Assembly (NCBI GenBank): GCA_963704995.1
Contig: CAVPIM010000005.1
Location: forward strand, 744,001 to 808,000
Length of the DNA: 64,000 nt
Source of the DNA: RYN-230 sp963704995
Lineage (GTDB): Bacteria; Actinomycetota; Actinomycetes; Streptosporangiales; Streptosporangiaceae
Direction: 5' to 3'
The position numbers were made by a program, and so were the translations under genes. Each line of letters starts with the position of its first letter. The first letter of the stretch is position 1. The notes beneath the pieces are model-generated. The model did no database searches, was not told where the DNA came from, and saw only the letters and a program-made list of their open reading frames with translations. Shown one piece after another: positions 41,697 to 51,000 of this stretch.

Positions 41697-44242
41697 GCAA
41701 CCCCCCCGTAGGCGAGACCGCCGTCCCACCGCGGCCACGCGTCGGCACGGTCCTGGTCCCGCAGCGATCCGTTGACCGGCGCGCCGGGGGTCCAGAGGTC
41801 AGGCGTCTCGATCAGCTGCGGGATCTCATCGGCCCAGCTGAACGTGTTTGAGGCGAGGGTGCGCAGGCGCACGTGGGTCAGGAAACCCGCGAGGATCTCG
41901 CGTTCGGCCTGCCGCAGCTGGTGGTAGTCCATGCCGCCGAGGCTGATGGCGGGAGCCAGGTACCGGAAGGGCGGGAACCCGTAGGCGTCGTCGGTGTTGG
42001 CCAGCAACTGGGTGAGCGCGCTGGAATGGTCCAGATCGGCGAGCCGCGGCTCGCCGCGCTCGATGATGAACAGCTCGCGCACCCGGGTGGCGCTCGTCAT
42101 CCGGCACGGCAGCAGCCGGTCCACGGTGTACTTGGGCGGCGGGATGAGGATCTGGGTGAGGGCGTTGATGCCCATGATGGGCAGGTTGAACCGGGCGAGG
42201 GCCATGCCGATAGAGCGGCCGCCCTTGGAGTGCAGGCGGCTCTGGATCTGCAGCCGGCGCCACTCGGACCGGGTCAGGTCATCAGCGTTCACGGCGCGCA
42301 GGGTGTGCGCGCTGATCGTCAGCGGCTTGGGGAAGCAGCCGGCGTTCCCCTCGGCGTCGATGACGGTCATGTCGTCGGACAGGAACTTGCCGCCGTGCTC
42401 GCGCAGCAGGCGCAGCACGGTACCGGTCTTGCCGGTGTCGGTCAGGGCCGACAGCATGACACCGACGCCGTCCAGCTCGACGCAGGCGGAGTGCAGCAGC
42501 ATCCGGCCGCGCGCCACCATCATGAACCGCAGCAGCGGCTCGAGGATGTTGGTGTAGACGACGTGCGAGGACCGCGCCAGCAGCGGGCCCACCTCGACAT
42601 CGGTGCGCTCGCCGAGGGTGGCGCGGAAGTTGGCGCCGAGCCGCCCGAGGTGCTCCTCGTACCGGATGACCGTCGGATCGACGGACTCCATCATGGCCGC
42701 GCGCCTGCGCGGCGTCCTGGCGCCTACATCGCCGACGCGCACCGTGATGTCCACCTCTGCGTCGGGCACCCACTGGGCCCGGAAGAACTCGAGTTCCGGG
42801 AGCATGATCTGGGATCCGATGGTCACCACGCCCGCCACGTCATAGCGGTAGGTCAGGTAGCGCGAGCGCTTGCGGCTGGCCGGAACCGGGCCGTTGTCCC
42901 CGTCCGGGCTGGCCGGGTCGGTCAGGTCGACCAGGACACGGACCGGGTCCCGGCTGACGTCCTGGGTTCCCGACGCGAAGATGGCCCGGTCACTCACCAC
43001 GAAGCGGACCACGAACAGCAGGACCAGGGTGATCCCGTTGGCGACCAGCACCCCCAGGCCGCGGTCTACGAGCAACTGCAGGACGGGCAGGCGGGCCAGC
43101 AGCAGCAGGTTGTTCATAGCGAAGAAACGTACCGCCCGGCCGAGCCGGGTGCCGTGCGCCCGCTTGCGGTACAGCAGGAAGTCCACCAGGAGGAAATTCC
43201 AGGTGGTCGAGGCCTGGGTGGCCAGGGCCGCGCCGACCAGGTGATTCCAGCCCAGGGTGTGGTAGAAGAACCACAGCGCGGCGGTGTTGACGACCACCCC
43301 GGAGGCGCCGATGATCCCGAAGCCCACGAAGCGCACCGCCTGGCGGATCCGGTCCGCGCGCGTGGACGGCGCGGTCCGCAGCTGCCGGGCCAGCCGCGCC
43401 CGCCGCAAGCGGGAGAGGTGGCGCACGAAGGTCATTCCCTCATGGAACGAGGCCTTGGACTCGCCGGCGTTACGCGGGGCGAAGCAGTACGCGACCTCCG
43501 CGACCCGGGCCACCGGGTTACGGACCAGGATTTCCAGCAGGATCTTGAAGCCGTCGGGGTGCAGCGCGTCAAGGTTGACCGCCGAGCGGCGAAAGGCGAA
43601 GAGCCCGCTCAGCGGGTCGCTGACCATGGCCAGGCGGCGCGGGAACATGCTCTTGACCAGGCGGGTAGTGCCGGAGGAGACCAGGGCCCGGCCGTTGCCG
43701 TCGAGGCCGCCTGAGGGACTTCCGTTGCCGCTGTACCGGGTACCCACCACGATGTCGCTGTCGTGGCGCATCGCAGTGCTGGCCAGGATGGCGGCGGTCT
43801 CCGGCGGGTGCTGCAGGTCGCCGTCCATGACCAGCACCCAGTCTCCGCTCGCGTGCCGCGCACCCGCGATAACTGCGCTGCTCAGGCCGCCCTTACGGGC
43901 GTCCGGGTGGCGGTGCAGCAGCCGCACCGGCACGGTGCAGCGGCTGGCGTGCACGGCCAGCGCGTCCGGGGTGAGGTCATCACTGTCATCAACGACGATG
44001 ATCTCCGCGTGCAGCGGCGCAACGGCCGGGCAGAGCCGCTCCAGCAGGACCTGGACGTTGCTCTCCTCGTTACGCAGCGGGACAATTACGGTGAGGTTGG
44101 CCGTGCTGCTGGAGGTCGCCGCCTCGTTGAGGCTCACCGGGACGGAATGCCGGTTCCTGGAGACGAACTGCCCCTCTGCATGATCCGCGGCTGGCCGGGC
44201 CGGGCCGTGGCGCTGAGCGGGCACGGTTGAATCGGTACTCAT
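41693..44242 (-). CDS. Three-domain fusion: GT2 polyprenol-phosphate glycosyltransferase, GtrA, HprK-like kinase
   Basis: An 849-aa protein. Residues ~49-275 are a DPM1-like GT2 domain (VIVPLRNEESNV, VVDDSDD at 83, DGDLQHPPE at 140, VVGTRYSG) that would load a sugar onto polyprenyl phosphate. Residues ~300-422 are a GtrA-type four-helix flippase-like domain (RQAVRFVGFGIIGASGVVVN). Residues ~460-830 form a soluble domain with a P-loop SALTDTGKTG (598-607) and GGKFLSDDMTVID (617-629), matching the Walker A and the LxADD region of HPr kinase/phosphorylase-like proteins. GT2-GtrA pairs are common; the third domain is not. It is the first gene of the five-gene coupled operon. Confidence 0.85.
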   Translation of the reverse strand: MSTDSTVPAQRHGPARPAADHAEGQFVSRNRHSVPVSLNEAATSSSTANLTVIVPLRNEESNVQVLLERLCPAVAPLHAEIIVVDDSDDLTPDALAVHASRCTVPVRLLHRHPDARKGGLSSAVIAGARHASGDWVLVMDGDLQHPPETAAILASTAMRHDSDIVVGTRYSGNGSPSGGLDGNGRALVSSGTTRLVKSMFPRRLAMVSDPLSGLFAFRRSAVNLDALHPDGFKILLEILVRNPVARVAEVAYCFAPRNAGESKASFHEGMTFVRHLSRLRRARLARQLRTAPSTRADRIRQAVRFVGFGIIGASGVVVNTAALWFFYHTLGWNHLVGAALATQASTTWNFLLVDFLLYRKRAHGTRLGRAVRFFAMNNLLLLARLPVLQLLVDRGLGVLVANGITLVLLFVVRFVVSDRAIFASGTQDVSRDPVRVLVDLTDPASPDGDNGPVPASRKRSRYLTYRYDVAGVVTIGSQIMLPELEFFRAQWVPDAEVDITVRVGDVGARTPRRRAAMMESVDPTVIRYEEHLGRLGANFRATLGERTDVEVGPLLARSSHVVYTNILEPLLRFMMVARGRMLLHSACVELDGVGVMLSALTDTGKTGTVLRLLREHGGKFLSDDMTVIDAEGNAGCFPKPLTISAHTLRAVNADDLTRSEWRRLQIQSRLHSKGGRSIGMALARFNLPIMGINALTQILIPPPKYTVDRLLPCRMTSATRVRELFIIERGEPRLADLDHSSALTQLLANTDDAYGFPPFRYLAPAISLGGMDYHQLRQAEREILAGFLTHVRLRTLASNTFSWADEIPQLIETPDLWTPGAPVNGSLRDQDRADAWPRWDGGLAYGGVA

Positions 44243-45053
44243 GATCGGGGAATCCCCTCTGGCTCTTTGAAGCGTCCGTCAGCACGCAATAACTGCGGAC
44301 CCACTGGGCGCTGCATTCTTCGTGATTTGGGCAGCAAAGAAGTATCGACGGCACCCAGTGCGCGTCTAAGAATTACAGGCGGGGAACACGGAAGGGCAGG
44401 CACGCAGGCAACAGCGCCCGACGATCCGCGCAGAGTAATGCGTTGTACAGATGGCCCGATCCAGGCCGGCTAACCCCGCTGCAAGTTCCCACCCCCGTAT
44501 ATATGGCTTCCCACCCGCGTAAGCGCAGGCAACCGCCGCCGACGCAGGCGCCGAAAAAGGATCCACCCCAGTTCCCTGGGTGGATAGGACCCCCCGTCAG
44601 CGACGCCTTCGGCGCGGGACAGCCACCACAACGTCTTTGCTCAGTCATGAGGCTAGCAGGCTATCGGCCATACGCAATACGGAGAAGCCTCATCTTCTGT
44701 TAGTTCGTTGTTAACTATCCCTTGGGGTAGGGCTCCACAGGGTGTCCTTTCGTATGCGGAGAGTAACCAGAACGCGAAAAGGTTTCCTTACGGAAAGGAA
44801 ACTGCCTCCGGCGCGGATGGCCCCTTTCCGGGAAAGGCAAGGCTCGGTGGCAGGTCAGATGAGGTGAAGGGCAGCACGCCCCGCTTTACCGGCCGCGGTT
44901 GCGATTGGCCGGGCCCGGAATTCAGCGGCTCGCATCCTCACGGAGGGTAGTGGCTCAAACCGGAGGTGAATATTCGCGAAGCCCGGGTCCGGGGAAGCCT
45001 GCGCATGGCTCCCCCGGCTGCCGATCCCGGGTCCCGGGCCCCCGGGCGCGCCG
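44243..45053. other. 811-bp non-coding region with structured leader features
   Basis: No gene is supported. It contains a rho-independent terminator on the minus strand (44554-44585), an AT box TATATA at 44498-44503, ATGAGGCT with its complement about 40 bp apart (about 44647-44694), and palindromes built on CCTTTCC/GGAAAGG, notably GTTTCCTT-ACGGA-AAGGAAAC at about 44785-44806. Part lies downstream of the acyl-CoA dehydrogenase gene and part is the leader of the glycan operon. Confidence 0.5.
44554..44585 (-). terminator. Rho-independent terminator with T5 tract
   Basis: On the minus strand ATCCACCCAG, loop GGAA and CTGGGGTGGAT form an ~10-bp stem with one bulge, followed by CCTTTTT. It lies about 310 nt before the GT2-GtrA-HprK start and about 470 nt after the acyl-CoA dehydrogenase stop, so it is either a late terminator or an attenuator. 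Confidence 0.8.
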
Positions 45054-46241
45054 CTACTTCAGGATCTGGCGGGCCATGACGACGCGCTGGATCTGGTTGG
45101 TGCCCTCGTAGATCTGGGTGATCTTGGCGTCGCGCATCATCCGCTCGACCGGGTAGTCCCGGACATAGCCGTAACCGCCCAGCAGCTGGACCGCGTCGGT
45201 GGTCACCTGCATCGCGGTGTCCGAGGCGAAGCACTTGGCCGCGGAGGAGAAGAACGTCAGGTCGTCGCTCCGGTCGCCTCCCATGGCCCGCTCGGACTTG
45301 CCCGCGGCGGCGTAGGTGAGCTGCCGGGACGCCTCGACCTTCATGGCCATGTCGGCCAGCATGAACTGCACGCCCTGGAAGCTGGCGATGGCCTGCCCGA
45401 ACTGCTGCCGTTCCTTGACGTACCCGGTCGCGTAGTCCAGGGCGCCCTGGGCGATGCCGATGGCCTGGGCCGCGATCGTGATCCGGGTGTGGTCCAGCGT
45501 GGCCAGCGCGGTGCGGAACCCGCTGCCCTCGGGCCCGATCATCCGGTCCGCCGGGATGGAGCAGTTATCGAAGTACAGCTCCCGGGTCGGCGACCCCTTG
45601 ATCCCCAGCTTGTGCTCCGGTGCGCCGAAGGAGAACCCCGGATCGTCCTTCTCGACCACGAACGCGGAGATGCCGGCCGCGCCGGCCGACGGGTCGGTCA
45701 CCGCCATCACCGTGTAGTACTGCGACACCCCGGCGTTCGTGATCCACCGCTTGGTGCCGTTGAGGACAAAACGGTCACCGTCACGGACGGCGCGCGCCGA
45801 CATGGCGGCCGCATCCGAGCCCGCCTCCGGCTCGGACAGCGCGTAGGAGAACATCGCCTCGCCCCGGGCGACCGGCGGCAGGTACCGCTGCTTGAGCTCC
45901 TCGGACCCGGCCAGCAGCAGCGGCATCGTGCCCAGCTTGTTCACCGCCGGAATCAGCGACGACGCCGCGCACGCGCGGGCTACCTCCTCGATCACGATCG
46001 CCGTGGCGATCGCATCCGCGCCCGCGCCGCCGTACGCCTCGGGGATGTGCACCGCCGCGAAATCGTTCTTGGCCAGCGCCTCGAAAACATCCCAGGGGAA
46101 CTCCCCGGTCTCATCGACCTCGGCGGCCCGCGGCGCGATCTTGTCGTCAGCCAGGTGCCGGATGGCCTCACGGAGGGCCTCATGCTCCTCGGTGAGCGCG
46201 AAAGCAGGAAAGCCCGTGCTTATTTGAGAATCAGAGCTCAT
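45054..46241 (-). CDS. Acyl-CoA dehydrogenase
   Basis: A 395-aa FAD flavoenzyme that oxidises acyl-CoA to enoyl-CoA. It shows the family signatures YALSEPEAGSDAAAM, RWITNAGVSQYY and QQFGQAIASFQGVQFMLADM, the catalytic Glu in QIYEGTNQIQR and the C-terminal LLGGYGYVRDYPVERMMRD. It is of normal length. A TACTAT box 6 nt before the ATG and no Shine-Dalgarno sequence suggest a leaderless transcript. The branched-chain or short-chain type cannot be decided from sequence alone; other leucine-breakdown-like genes lie 6-9 kb away. Confidence 0.94.
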   Translation of the reverse strand: MSSDSQISTGFPAFALTEEHEALREAIRHLADDKIAPRAAEVDETGEFPWDVFEALAKNDFAAVHIPEAYGGAGADAIATAIVIEEVARACAASSLIPAVNKLGTMPLLLAGSEELKQRYLPPVARGEAMFSYALSEPEAGSDAAAMSARAVRDGDRFVLNGTKRWITNAGVSQYYTVMAVTDPSAGAAGISAFVVEKDDPGFSFGAPEHKLGIKGSPTRELYFDNCSIPADRMIGPEGSGFRTALATLDHTRITIAAQAIGIAQGALDYATGYVKERQQFGQAIASFQGVQFMLADMAMKVEASRQLTYAAAGKSERAMGGDRSDDLTFFSSAAKCFASDTAMQVTTDAVQLLGGYGYVRDYPVERMMRDAKITQIYEGTNQIQRVVMARQILK

Positions 46242-46291
46242 TACCCGATAGTAGGCGCTGGCCTGGCCGGGGCCAGGGGCGAAAGGCCCCT

Positions 46292-46801
46292 TCAGCCGTC
46301 CCGGCCGGCCCGCGACGCGCGCAGCGCCGCCCCCTTGGCCTCCGCCTCGCCGCGCAGCCGCTCCTGGAAGGCCGTCATCTTCGCGCGCAGCGGGCCGTCG
46401 CCGGCGCCGAGGATGCGCACGGCGAGCAGGCCCGCGTTGCGGGCCCCGCCCACCGCGACCGTGGCCACCGGGATGCCGGCGGGCATCTGCACGATGGACA
46501 GCAGCGAGTCCAGGCCGTCCAGGTACTTCAGCGGCACCGGCACGCCGATCACGGGCAGCGGGGTCACCGCGGCCAGCATCCCCGGCAGGTGCGCCGCGCC
46601 GCCCGCCCCGGCGATGATCACCCGGAGCCCGCGGCCCTCGGCCTCGCTGCCGTACCGGATCATGTCGTGCGGCATCCGGTGCGCGGACACCACGTCGGCC
46701 TCGTACGGCACCCCGAACTCGTCCAGGACCGCGCCCGCGGCCTGCATCACCGGCCAGTCGGAGTCGCTGCCCATGACCAGGCCGGCCAGCGGCCCGCTCA
46801 C
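46292..46801 (-). CDS. purE: N5-carboxyaminoimidazole ribonucleotide mutase PurE
   Basis: A 169-aa class I PurE, converting N5-CAIR to CAIR in purine synthesis. Motifs are GLVMGSDSDWPVMQ, VVSAHRMP with the catalytic His, AGAGGAAHLPGMLAA and QMPAGIPVATVAV. The GTG start overlaps the purK stop (GTGA, 46798-46801), so purK-purE is a coupled pair, the usual actinobacterial order. Confidence 0.96.
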   Translation of the reverse strand: MSGPLAGLVMGSDSDWPVMQAAGAVLDEFGVPYEADVVSAHRMPHDMIRYGSEAEGRGLRVIIAGAGGAAHLPGMLAAVTPLPVIGVPVPLKYLDGLDSLLSIVQMPAGIPVATVAVGGARNAGLLAVRILGAGDGPLRAKMTAFQERLRGEAEAKGAALRASRAGRDG

Positions 46802-47976
46802 TCGCCCGCCTCCTTGCCGGTCCCCAGGTAGCTCGCGGCCCGGGTGGCCCGGTCGCGGAGCGAGGCCACGTCGGTGCCCGCCACCGTGACGTGCCCGATC
46901 TTGCGGCCCGGCCGGGCCGCCTTCCCGTACATATGCACCTTCACCCCCGGGTCAGCCGCCATCACGTGGATGTAGCGGTCGTACACGTCCGGCCCGGCGC
47001 CGGCCAGCTCCGCGGCCCCGAACACGTTGGCCATGACCACCTGCGGCGCGGCCGGCTGCGGTGCGCCGAGCGGCAGGTCCAGCACCGCCCGCAGGTGCTG
47101 CTCGAACTGGGAGGTCGTGGCCCCCTCGATGGTCCAGTGGCCGCTGTTGTGCGGCCGCATGGCCAGCTCGTTCACGAGCAGGCCGCGCGGGGTCTCGAAC
47201 AGCTCCACGGCCAGCAGGCCGGTCACGCCGAGCGCGTCCGCGAGCTCCAGGGCCAGCCGCTGCGCGTCCTGGGCCAGAACCGGGCTCAGCCCGGGCGCGG
47301 GCGCGATTACCTCCCGGCAGACCCCCTCGGCCTGCACGGTCTGCACGACCGGGTAGGCCGCGCCCTGCCGGTGCGGGGACCGGGCGACCAGCGCGGCCAG
47401 CTCGCGGGTGAACGGGACATACTCCTCGGCCAGCAGGGCCACCCCGTACCGCAGGACCTCGGCCGCCTGGCCCGGTCCGTCGCACACCCAGACGCCGCGG
47501 CCGTCATACCCGCCGCGGACCGCCTTCAGCACCACCGGCCAGCCCGCCTCGGCGGCGAACGCGGCCACGTCCTGCGGGCTGGCCACCGGCGCGTAGCGCG
47601 GGCAGGGCGCGCCGAGCGTGGCCAGCTCGTCCCGCATGGCCAGCTTGTCCTGGGCGTAACGCAGCGCGCTGCCGCCGGGGGCCACGGTCACCCCCGCCCC
47701 GGCCAGCGCGGCCAGGTGCTCGCCGGGCACGTGCTCGTGGTCGAACGTCAGCACGTCGCACCCGGCGGCGAAGTCCAGCAGGTCATCCAGGCTGTGGTAG
47801 TCCCCGACCGTGACGGCGGGACAGACCAGGGCGGCGCTGTCGTCCGGCTGGTCGGCCAGCACCCGGAACCCGATGCCCAGCGGGATCGACGCCTGATAGG
47901 TCATCCGGGCCAGCTGCCCGCCGCCGACCATGCCCACCACCGGAGCCGGGGGGCTGGAGTGCCGTTGATCGCTCAC
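46798..47976 (-). CDS. purK: 5-(carboxyamino)imidazole ribonucleotide synthase PurK
   Basis: A 392-aa ATP-grasp enzyme carboxylating AIR with bicarbonate. It has VVGMVGGGQLARM at the start, FDHEHVP, the ATP-binding VVLKAVRGGYDGRGVW, LLVNELAMRPHNSGHWTIEG and the late RKIGHVTV. GTG 47976 is chosen: a TAGGCT box lies 7 nt upstream with no ribosome site, and the Rossmann start follows at once. An in-frame start at 48012 would add only a basic stretch. Confidence 0.95.
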   Translation of the reverse strand: MSDQRHSSPPAPVVGMVGGGQLARMTYQASIPLGIGFRVLADQPDDSAALVCPAVTVGDYHSLDDLLDFAAGCDVLTFDHEHVPGEHLAALAGAGVTVAPGGSALRYAQDKLAMRDELATLGAPCPRYAPVASPQDVAAFAAEAGWPVVLKAVRGGYDGRGVWVCDGPGQAAEVLRYGVALLAEEYVPFTRELAALVARSPHRQGAAYPVVQTVQAEGVCREVIAPAPGLSPVLAQDAQRLALELADALGVTGLLAVELFETPRGLLVNELAMRPHNSGHWTIEGATTSQFEQHLRAVLDLPLGAPQPAAPQVVMANVFGAAELAGAGPDVYDRYIHVMAADPGVKVHMYGKAARPGRKIGHVTVAGTDVASLRDRATRAASYLGTGKEAGE

Positions 47977-48082
47977 CCGCCGTAGCCTACGAGGGACAAC
48001 GTCCACCCGCATCCTGGTCCTGCTCTGCTGGCCCGCCCGCCGGGCCCGGCCGGCCCGGCCCGGTCACAGAGGCCACGGGGCA

Positions 48083-48127
48083 TCACGGTCGTCACGGCCG
48101 TCACGTGTGTCACGGGCGTCACGGCAA
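48083..48127 (+). repeat. Five 9-bp iterons of the form TCACGGNCG
   Basis: TCACGGTCG, TCACGGCCG, TCACGTGTG, TCACGGGCG, TCACGGCAA in strict 9-bp phase, in the gap between purK and the divergent NCS1 permease gene, ~120 bp before the permease start. Confidence 0.7.
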
Positions 48128-48246
48128 AGTCGCCGGCAATTTAACGCACCCGAAACAACTCGCGGTCATAGTGCGATTTATCATCAGCGCGTTTGCCGGA
48201 CCGGCGGCCGGAAGCCCGGACGGGCGACCCTCGAAGGAGCAATCAG

Positions 48247-49695
48247 ATGGCGGCACCTGAGCACCAGACGAGTTCGGTCCTGGAGGCGGAACCGCCCCCC
48301 GGTGTGGTGATCCGGGAAGGCACCTACGGCACGAAGATCGCCGCCGTCGAGCCCGGCGGGGCCGAGTTCATCCCGCTCAGCGAGCGGCACGGCCAGCCGC
48401 TGCAGCTGTTCTGGACCTGGACCTCGCCGAACTTCGAGTTCGCCACGGTCTTCGTGGGCGTCATCGGGGTGGCGTTCTTCGGCCTGAACTTCTGGCAGGC
48501 CCTGGCGGCCATCGTGATCGGCACCGGCCTCGGCTCGGTCACCCAGGGCGCGCTGTCCGCGCGCGGGCCGCAGTACGGCGTGCCGCAGATGGTGCTGTCC
48601 CGGCTCGGCTTCGGCTACTGGGGGAACGCCCTCCCGGCCGGGCTGAACGCGGTCACGGCCGGGATCGGCTGGTTCGCGGTGAACAGCGTCAGCGGCACGT
48701 TCGCGCTGAACACGCTGACCCACCTGCCCAAGCCGCTCTGCCTGGTGATCATCGTGGCGATCCAGCTGGTGATCGCGTTCTTCGGGCACAACCTGGTGCA
48801 CGCGTTCGAGCGGTACGCGTTCCCGGTCCTGGCCATCATCTTCCTGGTCGCCGTGGGCTGGATCTTCGCCAAGTCCAGCCCGGGCGCGCCGTCGCACGGC
48901 GGCGGCATCGGCGGCTTCCTGATCATGCTGGGAGCCTCGTTCGGCTACGCGGTGGGCTGGAACCCCTACGCCGCCGACTACACCCGCTACTTCGCCCCGG
49001 ACACCAGCAAGAAGGCCGTCGCCCTGTGGTCCGGCCTCGGGGTGTTCGTGTCCTGCGTCCTGCTCGAGGCGGCCGGGGCCGCGTCCGCCACCGTGACCGG
49101 CATCGGCGCCATCGACGCCAACCCCACCGGCGCGTTCACCGGCCACCTGCCCACCTTCCTGGCTGACCTGACCCTGCTGGCCATCGCGCTCGGCGCTATC
49201 GCCGCGAACGTGCTGAACATCTACTCCGGCGCGCTGTCGTTCACCGCGATGGGCATCAAGCTGCCGCTGGCCCTGCGCCGGGCCATCGTGGCCGGCGTGT
49301 TCGGCGTGATCGGCTTCATCGTCGCGCTCACCGGGCTGCACGACGCGGGCACCAAGTACAACAACTTCCTGCTGGTCATCGCCTACTGGATCGCCCCGTG
49401 GCTGGCCGTGGTCTTCTGTGACCAGCTGCTGCGCCGCCGCCAGAACCCCCGGGACCTGGAGCGGCTGCTGTTCGACAGCAAATACCAGAACTGGGCCGGC
49501 CCGGTGGCCATGCTGATCGGCGTGGTGGTGTCGATCATCCTGTTCTCCAACCAGACCGAGTACAAGGGCATCGTGCCCACGCACGTCCCCTCGGTCGGCG
49601 ACCTGACCTTCGAGGCCGGCTTCGTCATCACCGCCGCCATCTACCTGACCTGGCACGCCCTCACCGACCGCCGCCGCTCCCCCGCCCCGGCCTAA
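48247..49695 (+). CDS. NCS1 family nucleobase/cation symporter
   Basis: A 482-aa membrane protein with about 12 helices, of the cytosine/purine/uracil/thiamine/allantoin permease family. Conserved parts are QLFWTWTSPNFEFATVFVG, ARGPQYGVPQMVLSRLGFGYWGN, ALFGHNLVH-like FFGHNLVHAFERY and WNPYAADYTRYF. ATG 48247 has GAAGGAG 7 nt upstream. It stands divergent to purK, which fits a purine or related nucleobase as substrate, though this is only suggestive. Its end overlaps the convergent histidine kinase gene by 4 bp. Confidence 0.92.
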   Translation: MAAPEHQTSSVLEAEPPPGVVIREGTYGTKIAAVEPGGAEFIPLSERHGQPLQLFWTWTSPNFEFATVFVGVIGVAFFGLNFWQALAAIVIGTGLGSVTQGALSARGPQYGVPQMVLSRLGFGYWGNALPAGLNAVTAGIGWFAVNSVSGTFALNTLTHLPKPLCLVIIVAIQLVIAFFGHNLVHAFERYAFPVLAIIFLVAVGWIFAKSSPGAPSHGGGIGGFLIMLGASFGYAVGWNPYAADYTRYFAPDTSKKAVALWSGLGVFVSCVLLEAAGAASATVTGIGAIDANPTGAFTGHLPTFLADLTLLAIALGAIAANVLNIYSGALSFTAMGIKLPLALRRAIVAGVFGVIGFIVALTGLHDAGTKYNNFLLVIAYWIAPWLAVVFCDQLLRRRQNPRDLERLLFDSKYQNWAGPVAMLIGVVVSIILFSNQTEYKGIVPTHVPSVGDLTFEAGFVITAAIYLTWHALTDRRRSPAPA

Positions 49696-50975
49696 GCCGG
49701 CCCGCTGACCACCGGCGGGTCATCCACCCCGCGCAGCCCGCGGGGCAGGAACACGGCGAACACGGCGGGCCGCGGCCGGACCAGGACCACGTTGGCCCCG
49801 TCCGCCGTGGCCACGTCGCGGGCCAGCGCCAGGCCCAGCCCGGTGCCGCCGGGACGGCCGCTGACGTTCCGCTCGAAGATGCGCGGGACCAGCTCGTGCG
49901 GGACACCCTTGCCCTCGTCCCGGACCTCGACCACCACCGACTTGGGGGTCCGCGACGTGCGGATGGCGACCGTGCCCGCCCCGTGGACCAGCGCGTTGTC
50001 GAGCAGGGTGGCGATCACCTGGCCCAGCGCCCCCGGCGAGATGTAAGCGCACAGGCCCTTCTCCCCCGCCACCTCCAGCTTCCGGTTGGCCCGCCGGAAA
50101 GCCGGATCCCACTCGATGACCTGCTGGGCGATCACGTCGTCGATGGCCAGCAGCGAGGGGACGCCGCGGGCCGCCCGCCGGGTCCGGCCCAGCAGCTGGC
50201 TGACCACCTCGGTGAGCCGCTCGGTCTGGGCCAGGGCCGCGGCGCCCTCTTCCCGGACCACGTCCGGGTCCCCGGCCGCCGCGATCATTTCCTCCAGCCG
50301 CATCGACAACGCGGTCAGCGGGGTCCGCAGCTGGTGGGAGGCGTCCGCGGCGAAGTCCCGTTCCGCCGACAGCAGGTCGGTGATGCGCCGCGCCGAGCCG
50401 TCCAGCCCCTCCGCCAGCCGGTCCAGCTCGGCCACCCCGTACCGGCGGCCGAGCGGCCGCGCGTCACCCAGGCCGAGCCGGTCGGCCGCGCTGGCGAGTT
50501 CCTGCAGCGGCCTGGTCAGCCGGCGCGCCTGCAGGATGGCCAGGGCCACCGCGACCGCGACCGCCGCCAGCACCAGCGCGCCGGTCAGCGCCAGGGCGCC
50601 GGTCAGCGCGCCGTAGGCGACCGAGGGGTCGGCGGCCACGATCACCTGGAAGTCCTTGGTCACCGCCTGCCTGAGGATGGCCGTCCCCGCCTCGGGCCGG
50701 TCGCCGAGGGTGAACTCGCTCACGCCGTCCTGGCGGACGCTGATGTAGCGGTCCGGGAGCGACCGGGCGGCCGCGGACGCCTCCTTCACCGCGGCGGGCA
50801 GGCCGGAATTAACCCGGTCCTGCAGGGTCCTGGCCACGGTGGTCGCGTCCCGCTGCACCTGCCGGTCCGCGGCGCTGATCTGCAGCCGGCTGAACACGAA
50901 GGCCAGCGGGAGACCCAGCAGCAGAACAGCCGTCACCGCCACCACGAGCGTGGAGACGAGCAGGCGGCGGCGCAT
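49692..50975 (-). CDS. Two-component sensor histidine kinase
   Basis: A 427-aa membrane kinase with two membrane helices (N-terminal, and ~140-165), a ~100-residue outer sensor loop, HAMP (ARRLTRPLQELASAADRLG), HisKA with the phospho-His in AADASHQLRTPLTAL, and HATPase with LLDNALVHG, EGKGVPHEL and GGTGLGLALARDVA. It is read with the response regulator 25 bp upstream. The outer loop has no recognised ligand domain. Confidence 0.94.
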   Translation of the reverse strand: MRRRLLVSTLVVAVTAVLLLGLPLAFVFSRLQISAADRQVQRDATTVARTLQDRVNSGLPAAVKEASAAARSLPDRYISVRQDGVSEFTLGDRPEAGTAILRQAVTKDFQVIVAADPSVAYGALTGALALTGALVLAAVAVAVALAILQARRLTRPLQELASAADRLGLGDARPLGRRYGVAELDRLAEGLDGSARRITDLLSAERDFAADASHQLRTPLTALSMRLEEMIAAAGDPDVVREEGAAALAQTERLTEVVSQLLGRTRRAARGVPSLLAIDDVIAQQVIEWDPAFRRANRKLEVAGEKGLCAYISPGALGQVIATLLDNALVHGAGTVAIRTSRTPKSVVVEVRDEGKGVPHELVPRIFERNVSGRPGGTGLGLALARDVATADGANVVLVRPRPAVFAVFLPRGLRGVDDPPVVSGPA

Positions 50976-51000
50976 GAGTCAGTCACCACCCCGGAGGCGG

